Below, piece after piece: positions 7,974 through 16,024 of a stretch of 64,000 nucleotides of DNA. A program made the translations under genes and the position numbers. This DNA is from an uncultured Ulvibacter sp. (GTDB taxonomy: Bacteria; Bacteroidota; Bacteroidia; Flavobacteriales; Flavobacteriaceae). The stretch is taken from contig CALKCP010000011.1 in assembly GCA_938083445.1 (NCBI GenBank), positions 62,001 to 126,000 on the forward strand, written 5' to 3'. Each line of letters begins with the position of its first letter. The stretch's first letter is position 1. The notes beneath the pieces are model-generated. The model ran no database searches. It was given only the letters and a program-made list of their open reading frames with translations, and had not been told where the DNA came from.

Positions 7974-8912
7974 TTAACTTTTTTTAGGACTAATTACTTT
8001 TATGTCTTGAAAGGCAATTGCCCCTCGTACCACACCTGATACTACATCGTATAATGCATCGATTATTTGCATCTTTAATTCATTTTTATGGTGCAGAATA
8101 CTTACTTCCCTAGCGGGTGAAGGTTCATTGAAAAAACGGAGCTTCTTACGTTGGTCTTTTGAAATATCTAAGGTGTGTAAATAGGGCAATAATGTCATCC
8201 CTAAGCCTTCATTAGACAGCTTTATAAGTGTTTCGAAACTACCACTTTGCAGTTGAAAATTGTCTTGCGGTCTTCCTTTGGAAGCTTTGCACAAATTGAT
8301 CACACCATCTCGGAAACAATGTCCATCTTCCAACAATAGAATATCGTCAATATCTAGATCAGATTTGTCTATTTTTTTTTCAGCAGACAGACGGTGATTA
8401 TCTGGAATATATCCAACAAATGGTTCATAGTACAACACTCTTTCTTTCACTTTTTCATGAGAAAGGGGGGTGGCTGCAATCGCGGCATCTAGATGACCGT
8501 CCATTAATTTGGATATAATATTTTCGGTGGTATGTTCCTCTATTTTAAGTTGGACTTTCGGATATTTATTGGTAAAATTCTTTAAAAACATGGGTAAAAG
8601 AGTAGGCATAATCGTTGGAATAATACCAAGTCTGAATTCACCCCCGATATACCCTTTATCTTGATCAACAATATCTTGCATTCTTTCAGCCTCGTTGACA
8701 ATGCTGCGCGCTTGACTAACAATTTTATTTCCAATAGCGGTTAATTCGATTGGCTTTTTAGTTCGATCGAAAATTTGAATATCTAATTCATCTTCTAACT
8801 TTTGAATCTGCATGCTTAGTGTAGGCTGCGTCACAAAAGTTTTCTGAGCAGCTTTGGTGAAGTTCTGTTGCTCGGCGACTGCTAGAACATACTTTAATTG
8901 AGTAATTGTCAT
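7974..8912 (-). CDS. oxyR: Hydrogen peroxide sensor regulator OxyR
   Basis: LysR-type transcription factor that senses peroxide. The N-terminal helix-turn-helix (residues 1-60, MTITQLKYVLAVAEQQNFTK) is followed by a LysR substrate domain. LLLEDGHCFRDGVINLC places cysteines at residues 199 and 208, the same positions as the peroxide-sensing pair of E. coli OxyR, which identifies it as OxyR rather than another LysR protein. The length of 312 residues is normal. Its promoter region contains nested palindromes (8937-8992), consistent with autoregulation. No catalase or Dps gene is adjacent, although sodC and trxB lie elsewhere in the window. Confidence 0.95.
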   Translation of the reverse strand: MTITQLKYVLAVAEQQNFTKAAQKTFVTQPTLSMQIQKLEDELDIQIFDRTKKPIELTAIGNKIVSQARSIVNEAERMQDIVDQDKGYIGGEFRLGIIPTIMPTLLPMFLKNFTNKYPKVQLKIEEHTTENIISKLMDGHLDAAIAATPLSHEKVKERVLYYEPFVGYIPDNHRLSAEKKIDKSDLDIDDILLLEDGHCFRDGVINLCKASKGRPQDNFQLQSGSFETLIKLSNEGLGMTLLPYLHTLDISKDQRKKLRFFNEPSPAREVSILHHKNELKMQIIDALYDVVSGVVRGAIAFQDIKVISPKKS

Positions 8913-8936
8913 AATTAAATGCGTTAAAAACGAAGG

Positions 8937-8992
8937 TAGGTAAATCTATCGATAAAATCTATAGATTTATTTTTAAATAAAGAATTTACCTA
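8937..8992. promoter_or_regulatory. Nested palindromes upstream of oxyR
   Basis: The outer inverted repeat is TAGGTAAAT (8937-8945) with ATTTACCTA (8984-8992). Inside it lies a perfect 14-bp palindrome AAATCTATAGATTT (8955-8968). On the minus strand the inner palindrome overlaps TAGATTTT, a near-match to the -7 box. LysR proteins bind such paired sites as tetramers, so this is a likely OxyR autoregulatory site. Confidence 0.5.
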
Positions 8993-9042
8993 TAGTGAAT
9001 AGGGGAGTCACTAAGAAAAGATAAAGCACTTATAAAATGGTT

Positions 9043-9765
9043 TTACTCAATTACCTTTGCGTTTATGTAGACGTTTTGTAGTGGCCAATCTCCAGTATCA
9101 CGAGGTAGGTTTGCAATTTCTTTTACAACGCTTATGCCTTTAGTAACCTGACCAAATACGGTATAGCTTCCGTTGAGATGTACTGTTGAGGTTTGTGGTC
9201 CTAAAAAGATAAAGAACTCGAAAGGAACCGAGTTTTTATCGGGGTTTTTGCGATATGTTTTAGCCCCCGAAACACTACCCATCCTATGTTTTCTTCCATT
9301 GTCAAGTTCTGCGGGCACTATATAACTTCCTAAGGATGCTCTTTTTTTTGATGTGGAACGCAGGTCGCTATTACCTCCTTGAATGATGAAATTAGGAACC
9401 ACCCTGTAAAAAAAAGTTTCATTGAAATAGCCTTGCTTCACTAAATAGATAAAATTTGCCCGATGTAAAGGCGCATCATCAAATAATTCGAGCTCTATAA
9501 TTCCAATATAAGTTGTGATTAAGACCTTGGTTTCAGGGTTGTTATCCCCATAAGTAGTTAAAAATTCAATTGCATTTTCATTTGATATCTTTGGATAGAC
9601 TTTTGAAATAATCGTATTCTTTACGTTTGAAGATATAGTATCCGCATTTGCATCTACTTTTGAAATTTCTATTTTAACTTCGGAAGCCTTTTTCTTATCT
9701 TCACAGCTCACGCTAAAAAGAGCAGCGATGATACTAATTAACATAAAGTGTGTTTTAAATGACAT
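9043..9765 (-). CDS. Lipoprotein peptidyl-prolyl isomerase (cyclophilin type)
   Basis: Speeds cis-trans isomerisation of proline bonds in envelope proteins. The first residues MSFKTHFMLISIIAALFSVSC form a lipoprotein signal with the lipid-carrying cysteine in SVSCED, so it is probably attached to the periplasmic or outer membrane. Residues about 90-240 form the cyclophilin domain: GIIELELFDDAPLHRANFI, the FYRVVPNFIIQGG active-site strand and VFGQVTKG. I start at 9765 because this gives a positively charged n-region; a longer frame opens at 9801. The first codons overlap the divergent Nudix gene start. Confidence 0.88.
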   Translation of the reverse strand: MSFKTHFMLISIIAALFSVSCEDKKKASEVKIEISKVDANADTISSNVKNTIISKVYPKISNENAIEFLTTYGDNNPETKVLITTYIGIIELELFDDAPLHRANFIYLVKQGYFNETFFYRVVPNFIIQGGNSDLRSTSKKRASLGSYIVPAELDNGRKHRMGSVSGAKTYRKNPDKNSVPFEFFIFLGPQTSTVHLNGSYTVFGQVTKGISVVKEIANLPRDTGDWPLQNVYINAKVIE

Positions 9766-10400
9766 TTGCAGAGTTTGAAAAACGTATTGTAAAAATAGCA
9801 AAAATGGAGCTTCCGGGCGAGGTCATTCAATTAAAAATGGCGCCCATTGAACGCTTGATTGAATTGAAAACAAAGGCCCGAGAGCTAAATTTGGCCAGAA
9901 GAGCAGCGGTATTGGCGCTGTTTTACCCAAATGCAAATATGGAGACCTGTCTTATTTTAATTCTTCGGAAAACATACAAAGGCGTTCATTCTGCACAAAT
10001 TGGATTCCCCGGCGGAAAATTTGAAGAGGAAGATATTGATTTAAAGGCAACCGCTTTACGTGAGACAGAAGAGGAGGTGGGAGTCTCTAGAGAGACAGTT
10101 TCCGTATTAAAAGAGCTCACAGAAGTATATATACCACCTAGTAATTTTTTTGTCCAACCCTTTATTGGGATTACCCCGAAGACACCTAATTTTAAGGCAC
10201 AAGAAGACGAAGTGGAAGCATTGATTGAAGTACCTCTGTCACATTTTATGGATGATGCTATAATAACGAATCAAGTCTTAACAACCTCTTACGCTACAAA
10301 TATTGATGTTCCTGGGTTTTTACTGAATGATCATGTTGTTTGGGGAGCCACAGCGATGATGCTTAACGAAGTACGAGAATTATTGAAACAGGTGCTTTAG
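9759..10400 (+). CDS. Nudix hydrolase, CoA pyrophosphatase-like
   Basis: A 213-residue Nudix enzyme of the CoA diphosphatase type (NUDT7/NUDT8/YeaB-like), which splits coenzyme A into phosphopantetheine and adenosine bisphosphate. GVHSAQIGFPGGKFEEEDID covers the CoA-specific part and the beginning of the Nudix box, and ALRETEEEVGV is its REXXEEXGX core. The start MTFAEFEKRIVKI fits flavobacterial relatives. Its ATG lies inside the divergent cyclophilin gene, 4 bp before that gene's start codon. A PlsC-like acyltransferase gene follows after 71 bp, so the two may be cotranscribed in lipid and CoA metabolism. Confidence 0.9.
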   Translation: MTFAEFEKRIVKIAKMELPGEVIQLKMAPIERLIELKTKARELNLARRAAVLALFYPNANMETCLILILRKTYKGVHSAQIGFPGGKFEEEDIDLKATALRETEEEVGVSRETVSVLKELTEVYIPPSNFFVQPFIGITPKTPNFKAQEDEVEALIEVPLSHFMDDAIITNQVLTTSYATNIDVPGFLLNDHVVWGATAMMLNEVRELLKQVL

Positions 10401-10471
10401 AAGCAGATTTTAGTATCTTTACGCTTCCGTTAATTTTACACGAAAAACCGGACTAAACCTAGAAAAACTCT

Positions 10472-11275
10472 ATGGGCCTTTTTAAGAGAAATCCATTTGG
10501 ACACATATTATTTATCAAGCTTTGGATCATCCGAATATTGGGAAGTCTATCTCATCGCAGGTTTAATGGTTTTAACGAGCTGCATATTGAAGGCAGTGAG
10601 ATATTAAAAGGATTACCCGATACAAACGTACTTTTTGTATCCAACCACCAAACTTATTTCGCAGATGTAGTTGCTATGTTTCATGTTTTTAATGCGTCAT
10701 TAAGTGGGAGAGAGGACAACATAAAGAATATTGGCTATCTATGGCGACCAAAATTAAATTTATATTTCGTTGCGGCAAAGGAAACAATGCAGGATGGCTT
10801 GTTACCTAAAATTATGGCGTACGCGGGTTCCGTGAGTATAGAAAGAACGTGGCGAGCAGAAGGGAAAGATGTAAATCGACAGGTAAAAATGAGTGACGTA
10901 AGTAGTATCACCACAGCCTTAAATGATGGTTGGGTAATCACCTTCCCTCAAGGTACAACCAGACCATGGAGACCAATTAGACGCGGTACTGCACACCTTA
11001 TCAAAAAAAACAAACCCATAGTCGTTCCAATAGTTATTGATGGTTTTAGAAGGTCTTTCGATAGGAAAGGACTAAATGTTAAAAAGAAAGGGATTCTTCA
11101 GTCCATGGAGATAAAGGAACCTCTCAAAATTGATTATGAAAACGAATCGATAGATGCCATCGTAGAGAAATTAGAATATGCCATAGAGCAACATCCTTCA
11201 TTTTTAAAGGTCATTCCTACTGAAGAAATTAAATCTCAGGAGGAACTTAATAAGGAACGAGAGTGGAGGTACTAG
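10472..11275 (+). CDS. PlsC-like 1-acylglycerol-phosphate acyltransferase family protein
   Basis: A 267-residue membrane-associated acyltransferase, probably in phospholipid or ornithine-lipid synthesis. The catalytic region reads VSNHQTYFADVVAMFHV, and FPQGTTRPWRPIRRGTAHL corresponds to the substrate-binding FPEGT motif. Two things differ from textbook PlsC: the spacing between His and Asp is five residues rather than four, and the motif glutamate is Q. The rest of the fold, including IVVPIVIDGFRRSF and the C-terminal QHPSFLKVIP, is well kept, as in other flavobacterial members of this subgroup. The exact acceptor is unknown. Confidence 0.85.
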   Translation: MGLFKRNPFGHILFIKLWIIRILGSLSHRRFNGFNELHIEGSEILKGLPDTNVLFVSNHQTYFADVVAMFHVFNASLSGREDNIKNIGYLWRPKLNLYFVAAKETMQDGLLPKIMAYAGSVSIERTWRAEGKDVNRQVKMSDVSSITTALNDGWVITFPQGTTRPWRPIRRGTAHLIKKNKPIVVPIVIDGFRRSFDRKGLNVKKKGILQSMEIKEPLKIDYENESIDAIVEKLEYAIEQHPSFLKVIPTEEIKSQEELNKEREWRY

Positions 11276-11440
11276 GCTCTTAGCGTAACAGATGGTTGAA
11301 CTCTCAGATTATGAAAGCAAAGTTTTAGAAATACAACCTTTTAAAGCTACAGAGCTACTGAGGTTCGAAGGTTAAGAATTTCAACAAGCTGTTTTCCTTT
11401 TCACTTATTACGTCATTTTACTATTATTTCATTGTTCTTT

Positions 11441-12088
11441 CTAGGTTTCCATTTTTTCTAACTCAGTATAATTGTGTTGAAGGCGTTTTAGTAATATGCC
11501 GTAGATAATTCGGTAGAAAAGCAGAATCAATCCGACCAAAAGTACGCCAAAAAGTAGCTGGCTAATAAAAAACACAGAGGTGAAGCTCTCTTTCGCAATA
11601 GTTCCGTAGCCTTCATAGTTTTCTGCCATTAACGTATAGAGTTGCTCTTTTTTAGTGTAGTAAAATAAATTTACCCCAATAAGCAACAGTACCGATGCAC
11701 TGACATTGTATATTACAAAATTCTTGACCGTTTTTCGTGTGCTTAAAATATTTTCCATTAAATCTTTAATGGTGTCAGTAACTGCAATAGATTGATAATT
11801 TTTGTAAAAGAGATAGATAAAAACAGTGAAAATAGTATAATGGAGTACATTAACAATAATAAAGGTCGTTTTTAAGCCCATACTATCATTAATTATTTTG
11901 CTTGATTCTGGAACAAAAAAGGTTAAAATAGTCCAAAACAATAATTCGCCAATACTTATTAAAAAGATCCACTTCACAATAGATGAGGACTTTTTAAGCA
12001 GCATTTGATGAATATCTCCATATGACAATTGAGGGAGCTCTTGCTCCACACTTTGCCATTTTTGTTTTAATAAATCTAAATGATCCAT
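11441..12088 (-). CDS. Membrane protein paired with ECF sigma factor
   Basis: A 215-residue protein with a soluble N-terminus (residues 1-35, MDHLDLLKQKWQSVEQELPQ) and four hydrophobic segments at about 37-60, 75-97, 125-147 and 175-200. It starts 4 bp after the sigma factor stop, so the pair is translated together. Gene order, a cytoplasmic N-terminal segment and membrane anchoring suggest an anti-sigma factor or a membrane partner of the sigma factor. There is no recognisable zinc anti-sigma motif, so the role is inferred from context. Confidence 0.8.
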   Translation of the reverse strand: MDHLDLLKQKWQSVEQELPQLSYGDIHQMLLKKSSSIVKWIFLISIGELLFWTILTFFVPESSKIINDSMGLKTTFIIVNVLHYTIFTVFIYLFYKNYQSIAVTDTIKDLMENILSTRKTVKNFVIYNVSASVLLLIGVNLFYYTKKEQLYTLMAENYEGYGTIAKESFTSVFFISQLLFGVLLVGLILLFYRIIYGILLKRLQHNYTELEKMET

Positions 12089-12092
12089 ATCG

Positions 12093-12587
12093 TTACGGAT
12101 TTAGTACTGTTCTTAATTTTCCTTTAATTCTGTTCATTTTAACGCGCGAATTCACTTCTGATATACCTAATGTTTCAGAAATCTCTCTGTATGATTTGTC
12201 TTCTAGATAAAGAAAGACAAGAGCTTTGTCAATGTCGTTCAAGCTTTTTACGGCAGCATACATCAGTTTTAATTGCTCTTCTACCGTGTCATCATACTCC
12301 ACAGATGAAATCTTAAAACTCACAGCTTCAAAATCTTGAGTAGCCACCGTACGCTTGGATTTGCGATATAGTGTAATAGCGGTATTTAATGCTACTCTAT
12401 ACATCCAAGTGCTAAACTTTGAGTCTCCTCGAAATTTAGGGTATGCCTTCCATAGTTGTATGGTTATCTCCTGAAACAAATCATTGTGAGCATGACTGTT
12501 ATTTGTATACAACCTACAAATTTTATGCACTATGTTTTGATTCGTTTCGAGTTCTTTTACGAAACTATGTTCAAGTTCTTTGTTCAA
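12093..12587 (-). CDS. ECF-type RNA polymerase sigma factor
   Basis: A 164-residue sigma-70 family protein with region 2 (NDLFQEITIQLWKAYPKFRG, FSTWMYRVALNTAI) and region 4 (LVFLYLEDKSYREISETLGI, SRVKMNRIKGKLR), lacking regions 1 and 3 as ECF factors do. It binds core polymerase and directs it to a small regulon. The downstream membrane protein is the probable regulator. The upstream 60 bp contain no clear TAnnTTTG promoter, and an autoregulated ECF promoter may lie there instead. Confidence 0.93.
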   Translation of the reverse strand: MNKELEHSFVKELETNQNIVHKICRLYTNNSHAHNDLFQEITIQLWKAYPKFRGDSKFSTWMYRVALNTAITLYRKSKRTVATQDFEAVSFKISSVEYDDTVEEQLKLMYAAVKSLNDIDKALVFLYLEDKSYREISETLGISEVNSRVKMNRIKGKLRTVLNP

Positions 12588-12840
12588 TGATGGTAGGTTG
12601 TTTGGTTCTATTAGTAAGTGATGCTAAAACTTTGTTACAAAAAAAATAAAAGTAATACTGAAATAAGTCTTATTTTATACAAATTAGAATGAATTACATG
12701 AATATAAAACCTGAAAAATATGACTTTTTTATTCTTTGATGAAAAATGTAGCGAAAAAAAAGAAAGTACAACTACCCAAACAATTTAATTATGAAAAATA
12801 GATTCCTTTTGTAAGCCGAGAAAAAATAAGGGATCGGATC
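12588..12840. other. AT-rich intergenic stretch before the RNase H remnant
   Basis: Holds no gene that I can support. It is very rich in A and T. At about 12792 a short frame MKNRFLL followed by a stop looks like the beginning of a signal peptide that has been cut off, right before the decayed RNase H sequence. It may be a deletion scar. Confidence 0.4.
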
Positions 12841-13244
12841 ACCCAACCTCTATTCGATTTCGGTAGAGACCGCCTCGTCTAGCAAGCCCGGGCGCATAGA
12901 ACATCAAGGCGTCGACACACAGACCAAGAAGCTATTATTTCACCAAGGGCCTTTTGCCCGGGGCACCAACAATATTGGTGATTTTTTGGCCCTGGTACAC
13001 GGCTTGGCTTATCTCAAAAACCAATACAGCGATCGCCTGCTTTATACAGTTAGCCGCATAGCTGTGGGGTGGGTGGGTAAAAAGAATGTGGCACCAAACT
13101 GGCGCCACATTCTTTTAATAAATTTTTGTTTGAGCGTATCTCGCGAGCCGAATCGTGGCTCAAAACCAACACTTACAGTACCGCTATGGAAACTGTGAGA
13201 CCAGCGCCTGGAGTGAAATCCTGGCAGATTTTGTACGGAGTTGA
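12841..13244 (+). pseudogene. Decayed ribonuclease H gene (RNase H domain part)
   Basis: Translating piecewise gives LYSISVETASSSKPGRIEHQ, then GVDTQTKKLLFHQGPFARGT, NNIGDFLALVHGLAYLKNQY and SDRLLYTVSRIAVGWVGKKN. After frame changes RAESWLKTNTYSTAMET and SAWSEILADFVRS follow. This is the RNase H domain of the 210-residue flavobacterial viroplasmin-type ribonuclease H. The N-terminal viroplasmin part and the start codon are missing. Three positions of the catalytic acid set appear changed (SVDAA to SVETA, IGEF to IGDF, TDSR to TVSR), and there are at least two frameshifts, so it cannot be active. The middle part has turned into a palindrome (13079-13116) that is duplicated at 15963. Confidence 0.8.
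13079..13116 (-). terminator. Hairpin inside the RNase H remnant, probable terminator
   Basis: AAAAAGAATGTGGC pairs with GCCACATTCTTTT around a GC-containing loop. On the minus strand it follows the surface-protein gene ending at 13312 and ends in a T run, so it can stop that transcript. The same bases align to the KKKCATKLAP coding region of RNase H, so the hairpin arose from coding sequence. Confidence 0.55.
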
Positions 13245-13311
13245 TCATTAAAATTTAAGTGTTCTATTATCATAAAAGTATAGCTGTCCTGCTCGGCGAA
13301 ACATTTTTTAC

Positions 13312-14703
13312 TTAATAATAACCCGTAATAAGAACTTCATGTATCCGGGCTTGTTCATTCCTGTTATTTGCATAGTTTGTAAATTTAAAATCATCAACAG
13401 TTCCAAAATTATAGACCGTAGCCGATAAAGTAAGTGTAACCGTCGTACAATCGGTGTTTTGACCTGTTCGCCTAAAAACCTCAATCCAATTTCCGTTACC
13501 ATCTCTATATTCGAAACTAAAATAGTCGGTTGGGTCGTAGTTGTTGTTTGTTTTGTATAGAAACTCGACTGTTATAGAGCTGTATGGAGACAAGTTTTTA
13601 TTATCGAGAAACATTGAACTATCATCTCCATTGTTATCATGTATCCTTATGTACCCACTTGATTGAGATCCATTAAATCCAGTACAATTTCCATTTCCTT
13701 GCCGGGAACACCTATTCCCACCATCTCTCCAGCCGTTCCATGCACTCTCAAAATTGGCGTCATTAATAACAACGTACGGCAGCGTTGTAGTTGCAGAAGC
13801 TGTATTACTTGCGCTCGAGGCATTACCCGCCGCATCATATGCCGTTACATAAAAAGTATATGATGTACCTGCGCTAAGACCGGCAATAGTAGTTAACGTG
13901 CCGCTTGTTACATCAGAGACTTGAACTCCACCCTGATAAACATAATACCCCACAACGCCGACATTATCGGTAGAAGCATTCCAAGTCAAGTCAATCGAAG
14001 ATGTTGTAATGTTTGATGCAACTAGGTTTGCAGGTGCTGTTGGCGCCTCAGTATCTGGCAAGCCAGTAGTAATCTGAGTTGCAGTATTACTTTGACCTGA
14101 TTCATTCATTACTGCGTCATAGGCCGTTACATAAAATGTATATGATGTACTAGGGTTAAGTCCATTTACTGTAATAGAATTACTCGGTGCTGTAGTTGCC
14201 AAAGTGCCATCACTGAAATAAATAAAATACCCTGCAACAGAAACATTGTCTGTGGAGGCTGACCATGACAAATCTATTGTTGATGAAGTCGGATTAGAGG
14301 CGACCAAATTAGACGGAGCGCTCGGGGCTTGCTCGTCAATCTCAACAACTCCTGCGTTGGAGGACAATGATGTCCACTCAAGAGTACCATCCCCATCATT
14401 ATCAACATATACGTAGTATATTCCTCCTTCATAATTTATCGCACCATCACCGTCAGTGTCTGTGCAGCCTGCACAATACAAAATTAACATTCCCTCTGAA
14501 ATGTTTCCTGTAGGCAGTACTGTCACTCTGGGCATTAAAAATCCCGGACTTACTGCTGAATCATATCTGATGTCAAGAGTCGCTTGCGGGGCCTCTCCTG
14601 CAGGCACACCAATTCCGACTTGAGCGTTTAGATCAGAAAAACAAATTACAATGAGGATTGCTGTACACAGTAACTTGATTAATTTTATGGAACTATTTTT
14701 CAT
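13312..14703 (-). CDS. Secreted FN3-repeat surface protein (cassette copy 1, gene B)
   Basis: A 463-residue protein with a signal peptide (MKNSSIKLIKLLCTAILIVI, cleaved after LNA). The head QVGIGVPAGEAPQATLDIRY with GFLMPRV is the GIG-NP-LDI motif common at the start of flavobacterial surface and fibre-like proteins. A calcium-like TDTDGDG segment follows. Two fibronectin type III domains occupy about 130-215 and 220-305 (both with SIDLSW/SIDLTW and SYTFYVTAYDA). The C-terminal 150 residues look like a jelly-roll carbohydrate- or protein-binding domain. It lacks a T9SS sorting domain. It follows gene A of the cassette after 38 bp. An adhesin-like role is inferred. Confidence 0.8.
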   Translation of the reverse strand: MKNSSIKLIKLLCTAILIVICFSDLNAQVGIGVPAGEAPQATLDIRYDSAVSPGFLMPRVTVLPTGNISEGMLILYCAGCTDTDGDGAINYEGGIYYVYVDNDGDGTLEWTSLSSNAGVVEIDEQAPSAPSNLVASNPTSSTIDLSWSASTDNVSVAGYFIYFSDGTLATTAPSNSITVNGLNPSTSYTFYVTAYDAVMNESGQSNTATQITTGLPDTEAPTAPANLVASNITTSSIDLTWNASTDNVGVVGYYVYQGGVQVSDVTSGTLTTIAGLSAGTSYTFYVTAYDAAGNASSASNTASATTTLPYVVINDANFESAWNGWRDGGNRCSRQGNGNCTGFNGSQSSGYIRIHDNNGDDSSMFLDNKNLSPYSSITVEFLYKTNNNYDPTDYFSFEYRDGNGNWIEVFRRTGQNTDCTTVTLTLSATVYNFGTVDDFKFTNYANNRNEQARIHEVLITGYY

Positions 14704-14741
14704 TGGAGATATGTTCTTTATTTAGACTTAAAATATGCAAA

Positions 14742-15674
14742 TTAACGTCCTATTTCCTTAATAAATCTTGCTCCGATATCTGTAGCCGAATTATCTTTGG
14801 TGGTAACATAACCAATTGCATCCAAAACATAAATCCCCCCATTACCCAAGGGATAAGTAACTCCACCTGATGTCCAATCGGACGTGTACTGCTCGGAACT
14901 CCAATATCTCTCTGTTGCGTCCAAATTTGTATAGGTGGGTGCATTTTCCAAAAACTTTGGATTTATACTATTCCTTTGTGCAACAAGATATAAAAGTTCA
15001 TCTGTAGAAGGTAGACTCCACCCAATGGCTGTATTACCTACTCCATTAACTCCGTTAAAAAAATGCGCAGCACTATTGGCGTAATCTTGATAATTGGCAG
15101 CGTTCAAACTGGGGTGTGCCGCAATCCACGCCAAAGTTTTACTTCTTGAATCAAAAGTTCCTGAATCACAAACATGTCCCATACAATCGACAGAACCAGA
15201 ATTATCCCCGTATACAATACCCCCTAATTGATAGGGTGATACAATTTTATAGTGATATGGATTAATTGGGTCTATCCAGTAAACAACACCATTATGGACA
15301 TCATCCCAATCATACAATGTCTTTGGGTCCGTCGACGATGCAGTTTCCCCTGACAAATTTTTCCAGTTATTCCCGTCGTAATAATAAACGGTATTTTTCA
15401 TATTCCCATTTCCAACACCAGTACCACCGCTGTAAAAAACCATTGTTCCTACGGCAATAGACTGAAAATTTTGAGTCAGCGAAGTAACACGAGGCATTAA
15501 GAACCCATCTTTAGCAGTTGGATTGGCGGGGTCGGATGCGACTATATCTAACATGGCTTGAGGATTAGTCGTCCCAATACCCACTTGGGCAGTTACAGTG
15601 CCAAAGAAAAGGGATATTACTAGTAAGGTGGTGAAAAGTACTGTCGGAAAATTTCTTGTATTTGAAAATGTCAT
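14742..15674 (-). CDS. Secreted DUF1566-like surface protein (cassette copy 1, gene A)
   Basis: A 310-residue protein with signal peptide MTFSNTRNFPTVLFTTLLVI...TVTA, the head QVGIGTTNPQAMLDI, and a C-terminal part resembling the DUF1566/Lcl domain: WSLPSTDELLYLVAQ, ERYWSSEQYTS and ATDIGARFIKEIG. DUF1566 domains are found in secreted proteins of unknown, often adhesive, role. The first 45 residues and their DNA are nearly identical to the paralogue at 17103-18011, while the rest has diverged strongly. It is the first gene of the cassette and probably shares a transcript with the gene at 13312-14703. Confidence 0.8.
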   Translation of the reverse strand: MTFSNTRNFPTVLFTTLLVISLFFGTVTAQVGIGTTNPQAMLDIVASDPANPTAKDGFLMPRVTSLTQNFQSIAVGTMVFYSGGTGVGNGNMKNTVYYYDGNNWKNLSGETASSTDPKTLYDWDDVHNGVVYWIDPINPYHYKIVSPYQLGGIVYGDNSGSVDCMGHVCDSGTFDSRSKTLAWIAAHPSLNAANYQDYANSAAHFFNGVNGVGNTAIGWSLPSTDELLYLVAQRNSINPKFLENAPTYTNLDATERYWSSEQYTSDWTSGGVTYPLGNGGIYVLDAIGYVTTKDNSATDIGARFIKEIGR

Positions 15675-15962
15675 AATCGCAGGTTTAAAAAATAATCTCC
15701 AAACTTGGGGCTTGAATGTTATAAAGTTCAGATTTTTCTTTTTACGAATCAGAGGAATTTAGGTAAACAGTTTTTTTTCTTCGCTTAACTGCATCTTTAT
15801 TCAGGTTAAAAATTCTTTAATTTATGGTTTTATGCCTTTTTTGAATTCTAACTAAGAGAAGTAATAAAACTACTTTCTGATATTTTGTTGATGCGTTTAA
15901 AATTCTCGATGAATTGCTGGAATTTTCTTTCAATACATTAAAAATGAGGGTCCTCACTTCAT
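15675..15962. repeat. Duplicated upstream region of cassette copy 1
   Basis: No gene here. Short blocks match the region upstream of the other cassette (18018-18190): the CAAACTTGGGGCTTGAATG block at both A-gene starts, a GATATTTT-GTTGAT-CG block, GAATTGC-GGAATTTTCT and ACATTAAAAATGA-GGT. This is the expected 5' region of gene A, copied with the cassette. Confidence 0.7.
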
Positions 15963-16017
15963 AAAAAAAGAATGTGGCACCAGATTGGCGCCACATTCTT
16001 TTAATAAAATTTTGTTT
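15963..16017 (-). terminator. Duplicated RNase H fragment acting as terminator of cassette copy 2
   Basis: The stretch AAAAAAAGAATGTGGC...GCCACATTCTTTTAATAAA-TTTTGTTT matches 13079-13133 of the RNase H remnant with few changes. It forms a strong hairpin 8 bp after the stop of the minus-strand gene at 16025 and ends in T residues when read on that strand. It marks the junction of the tandem duplication. Confidence 0.65.
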
Positions 16018-16024
16018 AAAATTA

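Noticed and set aside
12986-13198. 70-codon plus-strand ORF as a real gene
   Set aside because: It is an open stretch within the decayed RNase H sequence, with catalytic residues replaced and no upstream domain.
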